Part shown: piece by piece, positions 32,486 through 45,392 of the stretch | How the letters are laid out: each line of letters starts with the position of its first letter | How positions within the stretch are numbered: position 1 is the first letter of the stretch | Source: Melitaea cinxia | Taxonomy: Eukaryota; Arthropoda; Insecta; Lepidoptera; Nymphalidae | Length of the DNA: 64,000 bases | Assembly (NCBI RefSeq): GCF_905220565.1 | Contig: NC_059417.1 | Span: 4,038,369 to 4,102,368, forward strand | Direction: 5' to 3' | Translations under genes and position numbers: made by a program | The notes under the pieces: generated by a model | Database searches by the model: none | Seen by the model: the letters and a program-made list of their open reading frames with translations, nothing else | Told to the model about the DNA's origin: nothing

Positions 32486-33695
32486 TCGACGTGTAATAAT
32501 AAAAAAAAAGTAATAAAAAATAGTTTTTCGAATTTCAAACGTAACCCAAAACCGCAACGCACATGCGCGAATGGCTCTAAGAAAAATAGACTTTTAACAA
32601 TATTCCCTAATATCGTGCAAAAATATCGAATTTCCTACATCTATTTTGTCTGTATACAATTTTTCGGTTGACGAGCGGTGGGCCCGAGCATGTGTTCTTG
32701 ATAAAGGTTTCGAAAAATAGAGATATTATTGTAAAAAACAAAAGAAACAAGGAACAATAATATTAAATAGTAATTCTTCAGTTATATGAACTCCTAGTAC
32801 ATAAAATGTTAATTAATTAGAACAATTAAGATAAAAACAGATACAAAATATAACAATTACAAATTTTTATATTCACTCTCGCGCCATTAAGATAATAAAA
32901 TTATTATTTATTTTTTTGGAGTGAATAACCTAATATAAAATCTAACTACAAAAAAAAAAAAGATAAAAGAAAAACACATTCTAACCATTCTGTATTTATT
33001 TAATTGAAATAAATCACCCATAACACAATTAATCTTTGAAAACTTCAAAATAAATCACTGCACAAAAAGCGCGGGAACGAAAATACGCGACACATTACAG
33101 ATGTCAATTTAAAAAGTAAACTTTCTAATTTTAAATCGCTCATTAAAACGGATACGCAGAAGTGTCCTGTGCTCTAAACATGTTTTAAAATGAACGCGAG
33201 GTGTCGAATGGCAAAAATATTTATCATGTCAAAGGGTTTGGTTTTCTTCGCCTGTCAGGAAAGGGGCGTTCTCTCTAGATTTAGATTGTTTAATTAATAA
33301 TTTTAAATAAAATGTGTCTATTAGAATTTAAGTATATTCTATAGTCTAAGATCTTTGCAGTTCTTAACTATAAGTAAGATCTTTTGAGTTGTTATTTCAT
33401 ATTAAAAAAAAAGATTTTTAATGTTAATTTAACAGACCAAGGTATAAGGTCATCTGCCCTATTTTAATTATGATTTATTGTACACATTGCGGGGCGTTGC
33501 ATGCAGTCATACTTTAGTCATCCAGCTATCAACTCATTAAGATAGTATACCGTGTGATATTGTGCGTATATAAAACTATGCAGCATGTTTCATCTGAAGT
33601 ATTAAAAAGATAAAACGAGTGTGTTATTCATAATTACCAAACAAAAATGAATATAAATATAATCTGTATCAACTTCTATCTGACATCAAAATAAT

Positions 33696-33866
33696 TTTTG
33701 AAGTAAAACTTCTTTTCGTATGTTTGACTTGGGGGGTAAGCTAGTAAATGCGTGACGAAAGCGTAACAAAAAGTGTGATAGGACTACGCAACGGAAGTTT
33801 TCAGGGAAATATAAGTTAGTGAAGATAGACAGAGAAAGAGTTACATTTCGAAGTTTTACTTCAGTC
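33696..33866. mobile_element. MITE with GAAGTAAAACTTC ends
   Basis: Left GAAGTAAAACTTC (33700-33712) and right GAAGTTTTACTTC (33850-33862) are exact reverse complements. The interior has 'gacttggggggtaagctagt' and 'cgtgacgaaagcgtaacaaa'. Partial relatives: 25593-25760 and possibly 15867. The plus frame 33819-34118 starts inside it and is not a gene. Confidence 0.75.
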
Positions 33867-34985
33867 GTGTGGTCTAAAAAAGCACACTCGTTTTTTATTT
33901 CAATAATCTTTATAATTTTTTTCTTTGCTGGCCCGGCAAACTTTGCAATTTTCTTTCAACCAAATTGTATTCAAACTTCGGCCTTGCAAAAAAGAACGAA
34001 CAAAACAATTATCCAACTTTGTTCAGTTGTTCGGAAGTTGTGCATAAACACATTTACGCAATTAATTTTTATTCATATGGATTATAAATCGGTCACGTTT
34101 TTGTGGCTATTGTTATAATATTAAAAACGTGTAATCATATTTTTGTAAAATATATCATCAATAATTTTCAGAACTTATACGTAAATCCATTTATAAAATA
34201 GTTAACATTGAACGTTTGCATTATTTAAACGTTTCTGAAGGGAAAGTAGGCAATTAATATCTTATCTTTTTTACTTTTAACTTTTTATATGAATAAACGT
34301 ACAAGCAGTTGACAAACGCACACGCTTAACCGACTCTCGTATTATCGATACACAACTACTACCCAAAACAATTCGTTCATCAACCGACGGATCACACACG
34401 TTACAAAAAAGTTCTTATAAAAAAATAAAAACACGAAACAGGCTCTGAGATAAAAGTCCTTTGACTTTTTCTAAAAAAAAAACAAGTAAAATTAAAAAGA
34501 AAACTTAAGGCCGCGCCACACTGTCTGCTATCCGGTTTCCGACATATTGGGTTACGGCTCACTCGACTGATGGCTTTACTTTTATTCGGTGACGTAAAAA
34601 ATTAAAATTTTCTTTATTGAGATAAATTGTGCGCGCCAGAGAAATTTTTATGGGTCGATTTTAAGCGCGTAAAACGTTAATGTTTATTACTTTAATGAAA
34701 ATACGGTAGACAAATTTTAAGCATATTTCAAGATTTAGTAGTAATGCTACAATTTCACACTAAAGTTTTTATTAATTTTAAAATGGCTTTTAAAATAAAT
34801 TATAGTAAATTTTGTATCTCGTTAGTGTCAAGTCTAAGAAGTATAAATATATTTTTGTAGATATTGACTGCTTCATGGCTACCATAGAAGAAAATTTTCT
34901 CTACTCGGTCACTAAATGAAACTACGAACTAAATTTTTTTTGTCCCCTAACTTTTTTACATTTTTTTTACTTTAGAGTACTTTGT
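33867..34985. other. AT-rich stretch, no gene
   Basis: No named repeat. 'aaggccgcgccacactgtct' at about 34509 is a small GC-elevated patch. Confidence 0.45.
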
Positions 34986-35367
34986 AACTTACTTCAAAAA
35001 AAAAAAAAGAGGTTCTCAACTTGACTGAATGTTTTTGTTACCTCAGAGCTTTTGATCCATTAAACTTAATTGAAATCTGACAAGTACTTTTTGAGTTGTC
35101 GTTAATAATGCGTATTTACTTGACTATTATTTCGTCGATCTACGTTTTATTTAATATATCATAAATTTTTACTAGGTTGACCGATTTCGATAATTCTTTT
35201 TTTAATTTAAAGGCGGTGCTTGTTATGGTCTCATTAAAGTTTGATCGAGATCTGATTAGTACTTTTTAAGTAAAATAGTCTTTGATAACGCATATTTACT
35301 TGACTATTTTTTCGTCCACCTACTTTTTATTACTTGTATCGCGATATAATTGAAGTCGGTTTTTATT
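34986..35367 (+). mobile_element. CCGACTTC-type MITE, 5'-decayed copy
   Basis: 'agaggttctcaacttgactg', 'ttgaccgatttcgataattc', 'tacttgactattttttcgtc' and the right end GAAGTCGGTTTTT match 30537-31103; the left CCGACTTC is replaced by an A-run. Confidence 0.8.
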
Positions 35368-35374
35368 CGTTTAC

Positions 35375-35461
35375 AGAGGAAGATATTAATACATGTATGA
35401 TATATATAGTAGAGGAACACTGATAGGTATGCACCCGTGCGAAGCCGAGGCGGGTCGCTAG
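35375..35461 (+). mobile_element. Helitron-like 3' end
   Basis: 'tagtagaggaacactgatag' then 'gcacccgtgcgaagccgagg' and CGGGTCGCTAG (CTAG at 35458-35461) before T. It abuts the MITE 34986-35367; the rest of the element is missing. Confidence 0.7.
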
Positions 35462-36305
35462 TGATGTATAAAGTAATACAAAAAAAAACAGAAAATGAAA
35501 AATAAAAAACAATTATTTAAGAAATATTTTTTAAATAATTTTTCGTTCTTTTCATATTTAGAGTACCAGGCAGTCATAAAGGCAACGTAGGTGTTATGGT
35601 ACAATAGTAGGCATCCGTTTCCGATAACAGCGAGTCAGCATTCGACAACGTTGACGAAGCGGCGCCTGTCCGCCGCGATACTGTTTGTAATTTATGCCAA
35701 CCTGGTACTATATTATTATAATAATTATTATAAACAAATTTATAAAAATAACTTATTTATTTCATATATTTCATTAAACTAGTTATACCCGTATGAATAA
35801 TGCGCACTAAATAGGTATAATAATTAACACTACAAAATTACAAAAAAGATACGTTAGTTGATTGGAAATTAAACAAAAAATTTACCGACCGTCAATCATG
35901 TTGACGTTGTTTCAAAATTAAAGCCGTCGTATATATAATTTTAATAATTAAGTAATTTACAAAAACAAAAGCAATAATAAAATTTTTAGTTGTTGATTTT
36001 ACTTTTAGATCACAGTATAATACATATTCTTTAAAGTTAAATAAAATTTACGAAATTTCTTAAAACAGTTTTGATTATTAAGAATTTCTGAGAAACGCTT
36101 TTTTAAAAACTGTTTGCAACATTTTCATTGACTTCAGAAGAAGAGATAAATCGTAAAATCAAAGATTCAATTACAACTGCACTATTACGTACTGGCAGAT
36201 ATATTACTGGGAAGGATACTAATATGCAAAATTAGTTGCTGCCATACAATTTAAAGATGAGCATCTTCATACAACAATAATAACTGCCAAAAAGGATATA
36301 TGCAT
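35462..36305. other. AT-rich stretch, no gene
   Basis: The frame at 35591-35782 shows no recognised homology. Confidence 0.5.
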
Positions 36306-36307
36306 TA

Positions 36308-36420
36308 CTAAGGGTCTTATTCACCGGTTGTGAATAACGCTATTTGACGGATGACGTATCCAACACATAAAAGTTTTTGATATGTTATTCTATTTTACTA
36401 TCGAATTCCACTATTTTTAT
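36308..36420 (+). mobile_element. MITE end 'ttcaccggttgtgaataacg'
   Basis: Matches 8070-8166 ('gctatttgacggatgacg', 'aacacataaaagtttttgat') and the right end of 12977-13402 in reverse. Partial. Confidence 0.7.
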
Positions 36421-37414
36421 GAGATATTTTTATTCGCCAATATCTAAAAGTTGTAGTTTATCAATTGTGGAGGTTCTAATGGCCTATTTTACCTCCTGCT
36501 GTTGAATTCTGTTCGTAATTTATTTGTTGGATAAACTATATCTGATGAAACCAGACCTTACTAATACAAATAACATCAATTTATATAACAATTACCATTT
36601 CATACTTTTTCATCGCATTTAGTATAAAAAAGTTTTTATAAAAACAAAGTATCATATAATTTTAAAGCATATAAAATTCCATGAAAACAAATAATTACGT
36701 AAATGACTCTTTTTAATGTACCGAAAGTTTTGCAACAGGCAACGTTGAATCGTCATAAAAATATCGTAACCTTGACAATGGTGACACGATTTCCATATAG
36801 ATGATAAGAATGTGCAGAACTGCCATGCAGTATGATTTAAACGAATAGAAACTTTGTACTAAAAACAAGTATATATATTCATATAGACGACGATTCAGAT
36901 AGAGACATATTAGAAACAGTTTTAGAAAAACCGTGTTTGTAAATTATTTGTTTCTATCAGCATCCCTGATTCTTTATGAGAAAAATAGAAACAAGCAATA
37001 ATAGGCTAAAGAAATTAAAACCCAAACACCTAGTTAGTTACTTCATCAGTCTCTTTGGTATTTGAATGTCATTTTACGACGAGATCTCTTGATAAAAATT
37101 ATAATTAATCCTAGGCACCATGTGCAGAAATATTGGTATCACCTTAGTATCTAATAATCGCGTTACATAATTGTTTTACGAATATAATAACTAGCTCTTC
37201 AAGTCCAAAAAATTATTAATTAACTCAGTTAAATGTTGTGTAGTCAATTGTTTGTTTACCATTTTTATGATACTTAATCGTCCCTAGTACTAAGTATAGG
37301 CCAATTTATTTTGTGTGACGTTTCAAACGTGTTTATCTCAATATCTTCGTCAGATCTTAGAAATTTTTCTAGTAATAAGTAGGTAAAGGGCTCTAAAATG
37401 TCTATGACGTGTAG
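36421..37414. other. AT-rich stretch, nothing recognised
   Basis: No gene or repeat recognised. Confidence 0.5.
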
Positions 37415-37422
37415 GGCACAGT

Positions 37423-37589
37423 CACTGGCGTAGTAGGGGGGGGGAGGGCATCACGCACCGGGTGCTATCACAAAGGGATGCCAAATGGTCCGCAAAACAA
37501 AAAAATATGGACATATTGTATGGTTTTAGAATGGGGGGTGCTAAAAAGTTTTTGTGCCCCGGGAATGAGTTAAGCTCGCTACGTCACTG
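37423..37589. mobile_element. hAT-like MITE
   Basis: Starts CACTGGCGTAGTAGGG and ends GCTACGTCACTG, imperfect inverted ends of the CAGTGGCGTAG type. The flanks GGCACAGT (37415-37422) and GGCATAGT (37590-37597) match at 7 of 8 bases, consistent with an 8-bp hAT target duplication. The interior has G-runs and 'gtgccccgggaatg'. No transposase. Confidence 0.7.
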
Positions 37590-37604
37590 GGCATAGTAGG
37601 ATAT

Positions 37605-37745
37605 TCTGCTCACTGTCTGGAACAGCCCGATTGGGCAAGTACCTCAACCTCACAGAAGGTTAGTGTGGCCAGAGCTCCTGGGAAGGGTCGGGGAAAAGAT
37701 CTGCGACGTGCTTGCGATGCTTCTGGTGTTACAGGCGCCTAAGGC
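37605..37745 (-). mobile_element. interspersed repeat 'cacctgatggtaagcg', 3' part
   Basis: 'acagcccgattgggcaagta', 'ctcacagaaggttagtg', 'agctcctgggaagg' and 'gcttctggtgttacaggcgc' are the reverse complement of 47840-48010. Adjacent to the hAT-like MITE. Confidence 0.75.
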
Positions 37746-39582
37746 ATCATCATCAGGTAGGATATAGTCGTATGAAATAAATATAAAACGCTGCAGCACA
37801 TCTATTTTAATATTGATCTTTGTTATATAGTAGCGCAGTCAACATAATCGTAATGAATAAGAAGAGTCAGCAATGAGCGTGGGAACGCTGCTGTGTCACT
37901 TACACATCGTTGTTTTACATTTGAACTATTTTATGAGTCTTATTACGTATTAGAATATTTGATTATACAAGAGGAAAGTTTTAAGACTATAGTTACTAAG
38001 TAATGCAGATACCATAGTTGTAAGATACATAAATGTACATAATTACCTATAATTATATTGTTGTAAATATTTGAGTAAATAAGAGAAACGCATACTTAAC
38101 GGAACAGATAAGCAGTTTGAATGAAACTTGCAAATTAGAATAAATTTAAAGTATATCTGTGTAAACCGGTATAACGGCAGAAATACGAAAGATAATAGAA
38201 TCTATACATACATAATAAGATACCTTAGCAGGTTAACTGCACGGTCTGATGATAGGTGATCATAAGGAATAGTAAATGAGTTGCTGGCTAGTTTTTTTGA
38301 ACTAGTGATCGCCCAGTGGTCCCATTTTAAAAAAAACCTACAATAACGAAAATAAAGAACCTTATTTTAAATAATTCAAATTGACTACACACTGACAATC
38401 AACAAAAGAGTATAAATAATAATTATACATGTTTGTGTCAAATACATGGTAGTGTGTGTTGTGTTTTTTTTTTATATTATTTAAAATATATTTTTATGCA
38501 TGATTTAAAAAAAAATATTAGTATTCTGCACTCCTTTCTATACATATAAACTATAAGTGTACGAAATTTCATAGTCATCTGTCTGCGCAATTTTCGCAAA
38601 AAGGGGTAAAAAGTTTTTGCTTCACGTATTAATATATATTTTAAATTAAATTTTAAATATGGTATTAAAGATTTATATAATACTTTTTAACGTCATAATC
38701 TTACAAAGAAAATAAAAAATTGTTATCTCAGCCTTATGGCATGTGACCTTTATGGCTAAATAATAGCTTATTTTTTTACACATCACATTACTCTGCTAAA
38801 AATAAATCTACATAAACATACCCCTTACATATATACTCTTTACGATATTGTCAGTTTGTTCATCCACAATATTACCGGCCGTTGTAAGGATTCCGTCACT
38901 TCCACGCCGGTGAGTGACGTAGTATAACGTGCAACGAAGTGACGTGTTGGTAAATTAAAAAAACTAAACTATGGTTTTTATGTTTTTTTTTTCTTTTTTA
39001 TAATGATCGGAAAATAAATAGTTATCAGCCAGTTTCCTCAATGTAAGAGGATTGACTAATTAATTATACTATATGTCACAGAAAAGAAAACTAAATATGT
39101 ATAAAAATATATATATTTAGGCAGTTTTATATTAGAGTAACGGTAACTTTAGAATTCTTTTTGAATTTAATTTTTGGCTTTTGATTTGACATCTAGACGA
39201 CGATATTTTTAGCTGTCGCTGGCTTAGTATGTTTTTACCTACAAAAGAATATAATACTACGAGAATACTATAGTACTTTATTAAACAAATGATGTTTATT
39301 AGCTATCGAATCTAAAATATGTCTGACAAATAAAACGTATTAATATAATTGTTTTAGTTTTTAAAATTTGACGGTCAAATTAATTTTGAAATGACAACCG
39401 CTGTAAATCCCGTGTAAAAATCTACGGAATTATTTGTTAGAGATTTTCGTTTGAAAAAAGAAACCGAATTGGAACACACACATAACACAGCATATTACTA
39501 ATAGGAGAAACAATATAATAAGAACATTGTTTTAAAAATGTGATTCATTTTGTTGTCTATATCTAGCTACATAGCAGCTACA
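37746..39582. other. AT-rich stretch, no gene
   Basis: No gene. 'attccgtcacttccacgccg' (about 38889) with 'gtgagtgacgtagtataacg' and 'aagtgacgtg' is a small TGACG-rich patch. Confidence 0.45.
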
Positions 39583-40125
39583 CCACTACGTAGTATAAAA
39601 TAGAGTCGCTTCCCGCCGTCTATATCTGAGCATAGAAACTTTAAAACTAAGCAACGAATTTTGATACGGTTTTCTTTAGTAGCCGACCGGTGGCGGGATA
39701 ACCATCCAAATGCTGGCTTTGAAATACACAGGCCGAAGACGGGCAGCAGCGTCTTCGGTGCGACAAAGCCAGCCCTGCGGTCACCAACCCGCCTGCCCAC
39801 CGTGGTGACTATGGGCAAAACACATGAGTTCACGTTATTTTTGGCGTAAACTTGTGCAGGCCTATGTCCAGCAGTGGACTGTATAGGCTGTAATCCAAGG
39901 ATTGAAGGATGATTCCAAAGGAAGGTTTATATGTATAATACATGCATAATATAGTATAGAAACAGTGATAGTTTTAGAGGTTTTTAATGTGATGTCGTAA
40001 ATAAGCACTTTTTTTGCGCTTACATTGCAAACGTTGGCAAAAAAGCTGTTAACGTTGTATATAAAGACATTCTGTTTTATATTTAGTATCAGCATTTCCC
40101 GTGCGAAACCAGGGCGGGTTGCTAG
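39583..40125 (+). mobile_element. Helitron-like element interrupted by retroelement
   Basis: 5' end 'ccactacgtagtataaaata' (TC decayed to CC), then 'gtcgcttcccgccgtctata' and 'caacgaattttgatacggtt'. After the insertion it resumes at 'gatgattccaaaggaaggtt' and ends 'ccgtgcgaaaccagggcggg', GTTGCTAG (CTAG 40122-40125) before T. The insertion 39680-39897 must be younger. Confidence 0.8.
39680..39897 (+). mobile_element. RTE-tailed element, copy 5, nested
   Basis: Starts 'cgaccggtggcgggataacc' and ends 'gcagtggactgtataggctg'. The front 100 bp of the family are missing. It interrupts the Helitron-like element around it. Confidence 0.85.
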
Positions 40126-41336
40126 TAATTATATAATTATAAATGAACTGGTCATTATAGATTTTCTCTCTTGTTAATGCTCTGTGATGACAGTGAGGGT
40201 TAAGTCGGAACGCTCTGATGATGATCCTGGTGTTGCAAGCGTTCGTAGGCTACAATAACCGCTTACTATTAAACGGATCGTACACTTCTTTGCTAACGTC
40301 TTGTTTGTTGAATAAGATAGCTTGGTAGATAAACATAAATTAATAGAAGATAGTAACAGGTTCTAAACTTTTTAAAACATTACGTGCGCGTTGGTGAAGC
40401 TTTTTTCAAGTTACTAAAATTTCGATTATAAATTATCGATATTTTAAAGATTGTAAGAGTCACAAACATTTATTTCAGTGCCTTTTACACATACATAAAT
40501 ATCTCGTAAATTGGGTTGAAAAAAAAACAATTTTCCATTCAAACCAACATTCCATTCCAACCATTTTTCTGATAAAATTATTAAAAAGTTAAAGAAGTTT
40601 CTGAAAACAAAACTAAATAAGACACAAAACGTACTTAAAAGTTAAGAGATAAGTAAGATTTAACAATTGACAGTATGCGTTCAATATCAGGAAGATATTA
40701 CATAAATCAAATATAATTCGAGTATTCTAAATACGAATGTCCGTTCCATGTGACAGCTGTCACAATCGCGTCACGGCGTTGCAACATGGCGTCCGGTTAC
40801 CGCTCGCGCGAACCGTGAAGCGCGAAATGTTAAAAAGATCATTTCCGATATCGAAACAGTATTTAGAATGTCTATTCTGACAAGTTTATGATATTTTTAT
40901 TTCATATTTAACTGTTAGAGGTCGTATATTATGTTACGTATAAAGTGTTAGTAATAAAAAAAAAAGAAAGATGAACGAGAAATATGACTGCTGAATTGTA
41001 ATATTTGATTTCGATTTTTTTTGCTTTCATTTTTGTCACTCTGTCTTTTTGTATATACCTTCGCTTACCATCGCATCTTTAAAACTTCTAAAGTAATTGT
41101 AATGAAAGTGAGCATTATTTTATTCCATATTGTCATCAAGAAGAGCTCCGCACTGTTCAAATTAAGTTAAATTTTGTTTATCCCGAATTTCAGTAAAGTT
41201 ATCTAAGTAAAATAAGTCCAACTTAGCATAAACTAGAATTCAACCAATCTTACATAAATGAATTGATTGCTAAATGCGAAATTGGAGAACAGCTCGACAA
41301 ATTCGACCTTTTTTTAAGTTTTCTAATACTTTAAGG
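40126..41336. other. AT-rich stretch with GC patch
   Basis: A fragment of the 'cacctgatggtaagcg' repeat (minus) is likely at 40196-40265 ('ggtgttgcaagcgttcgtag'). A patch at 40740-40835 ('tgacagctgtcacaatcgcg', 'gcaacatggcgtccggttac', 'cgctcgcgcgaaccgtgaag') is GC-rich and not a recognised repeat; it could be promoter-like. No gene recognised. Confidence 0.45.
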
Positions 41337-41344
41337 TTCTTACG

Positions 41345-41686
41345 CAGGGCCAAACTGTAAGTTTAGGGGTCCTGAGCTAATACTACTTAGGGGCCCACCT
41401 AATTTGACCACGATTGAGATGAACGTGTAATAGCAGCCGAACATTTTAACTGTCAGTTTGAAGTACCAACACCTGAACGTAGACTTGAATTAAATGAATG
41501 GAATGGGTTTGATTAATCGTATAATTCGCACAGCTGCAAACCATACGATCTGTTTAATTTAATAAAATTATGAATTCTTTCGCATTATCGTCTATTTTTG
41601 GTTTTGACTTGACTTAGCTGGCGACCCCTTGAATCCACGGGGCCCTGGGCTGAAGTCCGAAAAGCCATATGGTAGATCCGGCCCTG
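41345..41686. mobile_element. hAT-like non-autonomous element with 8-bp TSD
   Basis: Ends CAGGGCC (41345) and GGCCCTG (41680-41686) are inverted. Perfect 8-bp direct repeats TTCTTACG flank it at 41337-41344 and 41687-41694, the hallmark of hAT-type insertion. The interior includes 'taggggtcctgagcta' and 'ggggccctgggctgaagtcc'. It is 342 bp with no transposase. The minus frame 41614-41859 crosses its border and is not a gene. Confidence 0.9.
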
Positions 41687-41702
41687 TTCTTACGAAATAA
41701 AA

Positions 41703-41800
41703 GCCTTCGTGTCTTCTCCATCCTACGTGACATTGGCGAAATCATCTGTGCTAGTTTGGCACTGTTGGAAGCCATGGATCTGAATGAATGAATGAATACG
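41703..41800 (-). mobile_element. interspersed repeat 'ctacgtgacattggcg' with GAAT tail
   Basis: Matches 24738-24830; here it adjoins a (TGAA)n simple repeat at 41783-41800. The opposite-strand copy at 45598 also has a tetranucleotide repeat on the same side, so the microsatellite is part of the element. Confidence 0.7.
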
Positions 41801-43424
41801 ACATAAAAGTTAAGAAAATTGTGCAGAAAATTGGAAAATTTTAGACTACGTAACGACATTTGACTGCTTTTATGTACAATTCGTAAGATCCGACGTCTGT
41901 CGTGTCAAGTAGTTACTAAATAAATTACACGAATGACGCGTACGCCACATCGTTAACATGTTACAATATTAACACTGAATCGCATCGGAAGTGAGTTTTG
42001 TCTTTATTTTAGCACTTTAGTGTCACATAGACTAAGTTTATCCTAACTACAGATCGAATGAGACAGCCGGTTAGCTCCGCTATACTGAAATAGTAATACT
42101 GATATACCAAAATTGGTAAATATAATATAATTGGTTATTCATTATATTTAATTTGCTTTGTATTGTATATTTTTTTTAACTTAACAGACATTTATATAAT
42201 CTAAAAAATAAAATTCGCACAAAATAGTTTATTGTATCTGACTAATAAAATTCTTAGGTCTTTCTTTTCTAAATTTTCGAAAACTTTTTTTTGTTATCTG
42301 TTAACAGAATTGCCAACAGCTTTAACATTTGTTACTCAATTATTTTTTATTAACCCTTCAGTTATAGTTGATGAGATGTCTCATATTATGCGCGGTGAGC
42401 GCTTGACGCTAAAATCATTACACTACCAATAATTCTCAAACCATAACAACTAAATCCAATAAACACCCCCGTGTCGATATGATGGGGTGTAATGATGTTC
42501 AACTCAGGGGACGTTGGGGATACGCGATCCTAGGCAACGATAGGGTTACCATACGTTTACAGAATAATTCTATTGTTATTTATTGAATAAAAAATTGTGA
42601 AATATTTTTTTTTTTTTTAATACCAAAAATAAGTCTTTTCACAGTCTGATTAGTATTTACATGGATAAATATCTGTTACTCAAACTAATGAACGGAGCTA
42701 GATAAATAATAGCACACAGATAGGTCTGTATATGTCTGTAATTAGTCTGGAATATACAAGGCCGAAAAAAAAATGTACGATTTCCATAGGATATATTTAT
42801 TAATTTAATACCTTAATGGACATTTAAAATAACAATATTCTTACTTCTAGCTTTGAAAAAAGACATATTTTTCGGACAACTCATACGAAAAAAGAGAAAA
42901 TATTCATAACATTATTTCAACACGAACGGAAGTCGCAGGAAAAGCCTATATAAAAAGGTAGGTAATGCTTATTTAAAAATAAAATTCTTCAAAAAAAATG
43001 AATATAGATTTATATAAAACTGCGTATCGTAATAAAGTATGACCAAGACTGTTATTCATCCCGGCTTAATAAAATTGTAGATGTGTAAGCCCTATTTTAG
43101 GGTAACTATTATCACTCTAGAGCCTTAATTTTTTTTTTTTTTTGTTTTTAAAACGTCGCGTCGTCTCGTTACATTACGCCGCTGGTTATTGTGAAATTTA
43201 ATAGTGTTCGACTTTTCTTGAAAACGATAAGTTTTTATTTCATTAAAACAAAATTAATAATAATAGGTATATATAAAGAATAATCATAATAAGAAGAAAT
43301 AAAATAAATACACTTTTTAATAGCTAAAAAAAATATTCGAAAGTTTTAAAATGGAATCTATCGAATAATAAATACATTATCTTTAGTCTTAAAACAAATT
43401 CTATATATAACAAATATATTGGAA
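41801..43424. other. AT-rich stretch, no gene
   Basis: No gene. A 7-bp inverted repeat ACACCCC/GGGGTGT lies at 42464-42491 in a GC-elevated patch running to 42560. 'ggaagtcgcaggaaaagcct' followed by ATATAAAAAGG (about 42930) is a possible decayed Helitron piece. Confidence 0.45.
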
Positions 43425-43935
43425 CGAAGTTCCTTACGACAAGCTTGACAATTGGCTGGGCGACCGAACTGAAAAAAATGTGATACTAAAACCGTAAGAA
43501 AAATATATATATAACGCAAGTGACGTAATATCAATTACACGACTGTATATTATGACGTTTGTAAAACTAAAATATTAGGCACTAGTAAACTTTTTTAAAT
43601 TATTTATGTAATTTTATACTGTCGACAAAAATAAATAAAGGCACATGCTTTTTTATTTCACTTAATAGTTTGAAATATTATTATTTTGTTTGATTTATTT
43701 TATTTTACGGTATTTGTTATTTTCTAAAGTACTAAATTTCCTAAATAATTTTATGTAGGTACCTACTTAATAAAAAATAATCAACAAAATTTAAAAAATC
43801 AAGAACTAGAAAATATAAATAAAATTCAACATTTTTTTTTTTCAAATTGTGTTGCTTCTGTATAGAATAGCTTCGGATAGTATTATCCGAATGAACTTCG
43901 TTCCTGCCTGGTTCCCATGACACCACATAATTTTC
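43425..43935 (-). mobile_element. GGAACGAAG MITE copy with flanking element
   Basis: GGAACGAAGTTCCTT at 43431 and GAACTTCGTTCC ending at 43904 bound a 474-bp copy oriented opposite to 27944-28329. The right flank 'ggttcccatgacaccacata' matches the left flank of the other copy in reverse. Confidence 0.75.
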
Positions 43936-44344
43936 TATATATATTTTTATAATGTATAATATATATCTTAATTCTTTAATTATATATATTATTTAAAAAA
44001 AATAACACAATTACTGCTATGTGACGTCATCACCGCCCCTTCATTACCGCATCGCATCCACTCATTTACGGTCACTTATAATTTACAATTTGACGCGATT
44101 TGTGAGATAACATCGCTGCTATCTACCCTCGAGTGTTGTTTGTCATTCGCACCTCTTTTTAGGGTATCTTTCTTAACACAATAACGTCGTATATGGCATA
44201 AAATATATTTTATTTGTGATATAAAAATACTATGTATGCTATTACATCTAATCATAGCTGTGTAGTCGTGTGTTGCTATGTATCCTTATTAGAAGAAATA
44301 ATAATGATTATAACGAAAGAGAAATATTTATATATGTATATATG
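43936..44344. promoter_or_regulatory. AT-rich stretch with TGACGTCA block
   Basis: 44015-44195 is less AT-rich and non-repeat, with a perfect CRE-like TGACGTCA (about 44021), 'ccgcatcgcatccac' and 'tttgacgcgatttgtgagat'. A regulatory role is only a suggestion. Confidence 0.25.
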
Positions 44345-44435
44345 GTCAATACAAGTGTTTGACATGTGCGGGGACCGAACCCGCAACCGCCAGCGCAACA
44401 GCCACAAACCAGTGCTATGACGCTGCGCCAACGCG
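44345..44435 (-). mobile_element. SINE head fragment
   Basis: 'gaccgaacccgcaaccgcca' and 'gctgcgccaacgcgtcgtcg' are the reverse complement of the tRNA-like head (box B and box A). The body is lost. Confidence 0.8.
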
Positions 44436-45234
44436 TCGTCGTTCTGCAATTGCATTACTTCATACTTGTCGATGTGATTGAGTAGGTTTTTTTCCGTTTG
44501 CGAGCAAACAAAATTATTTTTCATATGTATATATTCCAGTATCGAAACTTAAATTCCGGGAATTAGGTATATAATATATTATTTACAAGCAAGGCCATAA
44601 ATTACGAACTAGTTTATTCAAATAGGTATCTTTAAACTTTTGTATTTTTAAGCAAAATCGCCTTCAATTCACCTAATAAATATTACACTATATTATTTTA
44701 TCACCAAAACGTGTTGCAGTCAATAAAAAGCTCAAAATAAATAATTTCCACGAATATTTTATGTCGTTTATGTGGTTATGGTAGACGGTAATGACAATCC
44801 CTCCCATAGGCGTCCACGTACGAACCGATTTGTCGGACATTTTCAATTTTATCCCTTGTAACCCCACACCGGGGCTCCGGGGTATAAATTAAACTAAAGT
44901 TATAACTCGATGTTGGTTGCTATAATACGATATACTGATACTTAATGTATCTTAACGTATTTATACCTCCGTTATTGTTTATTAGCTGATGTCAGATAAG
45001 GTTATTTTTTTTACATATATAAATAATTTTGTTTTTTTTTTTTATATTCGTAGCTAATCGCTGTAAACTAGTATTGATTGATTTACTAGTCTCGTTAGTA
45101 TTCAATTGTAAAATTAAAAATTAAATTAATAATAATCAATTTATGCTTTATTGAGGTAATAGACAATAGGCAACCTTACACAAGATTCTAATAGTATTGT
45201 GTTCCTGTGGTGAGGAAAGTCGTTAGAATTCCTG
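44436..45234. other. AT-rich stretch, no gene
   Basis: 44440-44530 resembles the CCGACTTC MITE end ('cttgtcgatgtgattgagta'). A GC-elevated patch at 44800-44895 ('accccacaccggggctccgg') is unexplained. Confidence 0.45.
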
Positions 45235-45335
45235 CACCGGTCTTTTTTGTGATGCTCCTTTATTTGCAAGCATCAATGAAGGACGGTAACTGCTTACCAC
45301 CTCGTAAGCCGTGTGCTTGTTTGCAACCCTAGAGC
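45235..45335 (-). mobile_element. interspersed repeat 'cacctgatggtaagcg', fragment
   Basis: 'ggtaactgcttaccacctcg' and 'aagccgtgtgcttgtttgca' match the reverse of 47785-47830. Decayed. Confidence 0.6.
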
Positions 45336-45392
45336 TTTCAAAAATATAAATTAGTTATTTGATAAGCAGAAGTCTTCTTAAGTTAACTTAAC

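Larger units (their letters stand above)
31104..33695. other. long AT-rich stretch with candidate regulatory blocks
   Basis: No repeats or genes recognised over about 2.6 kb, the longest repeat-poor run in this part. Two motif-rich blocks (31770-31900 and 32335-32485) are listed separately. A TATATAAAA at about 33567 with no recognised downstream gene is also present. Confidence 0.5.
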
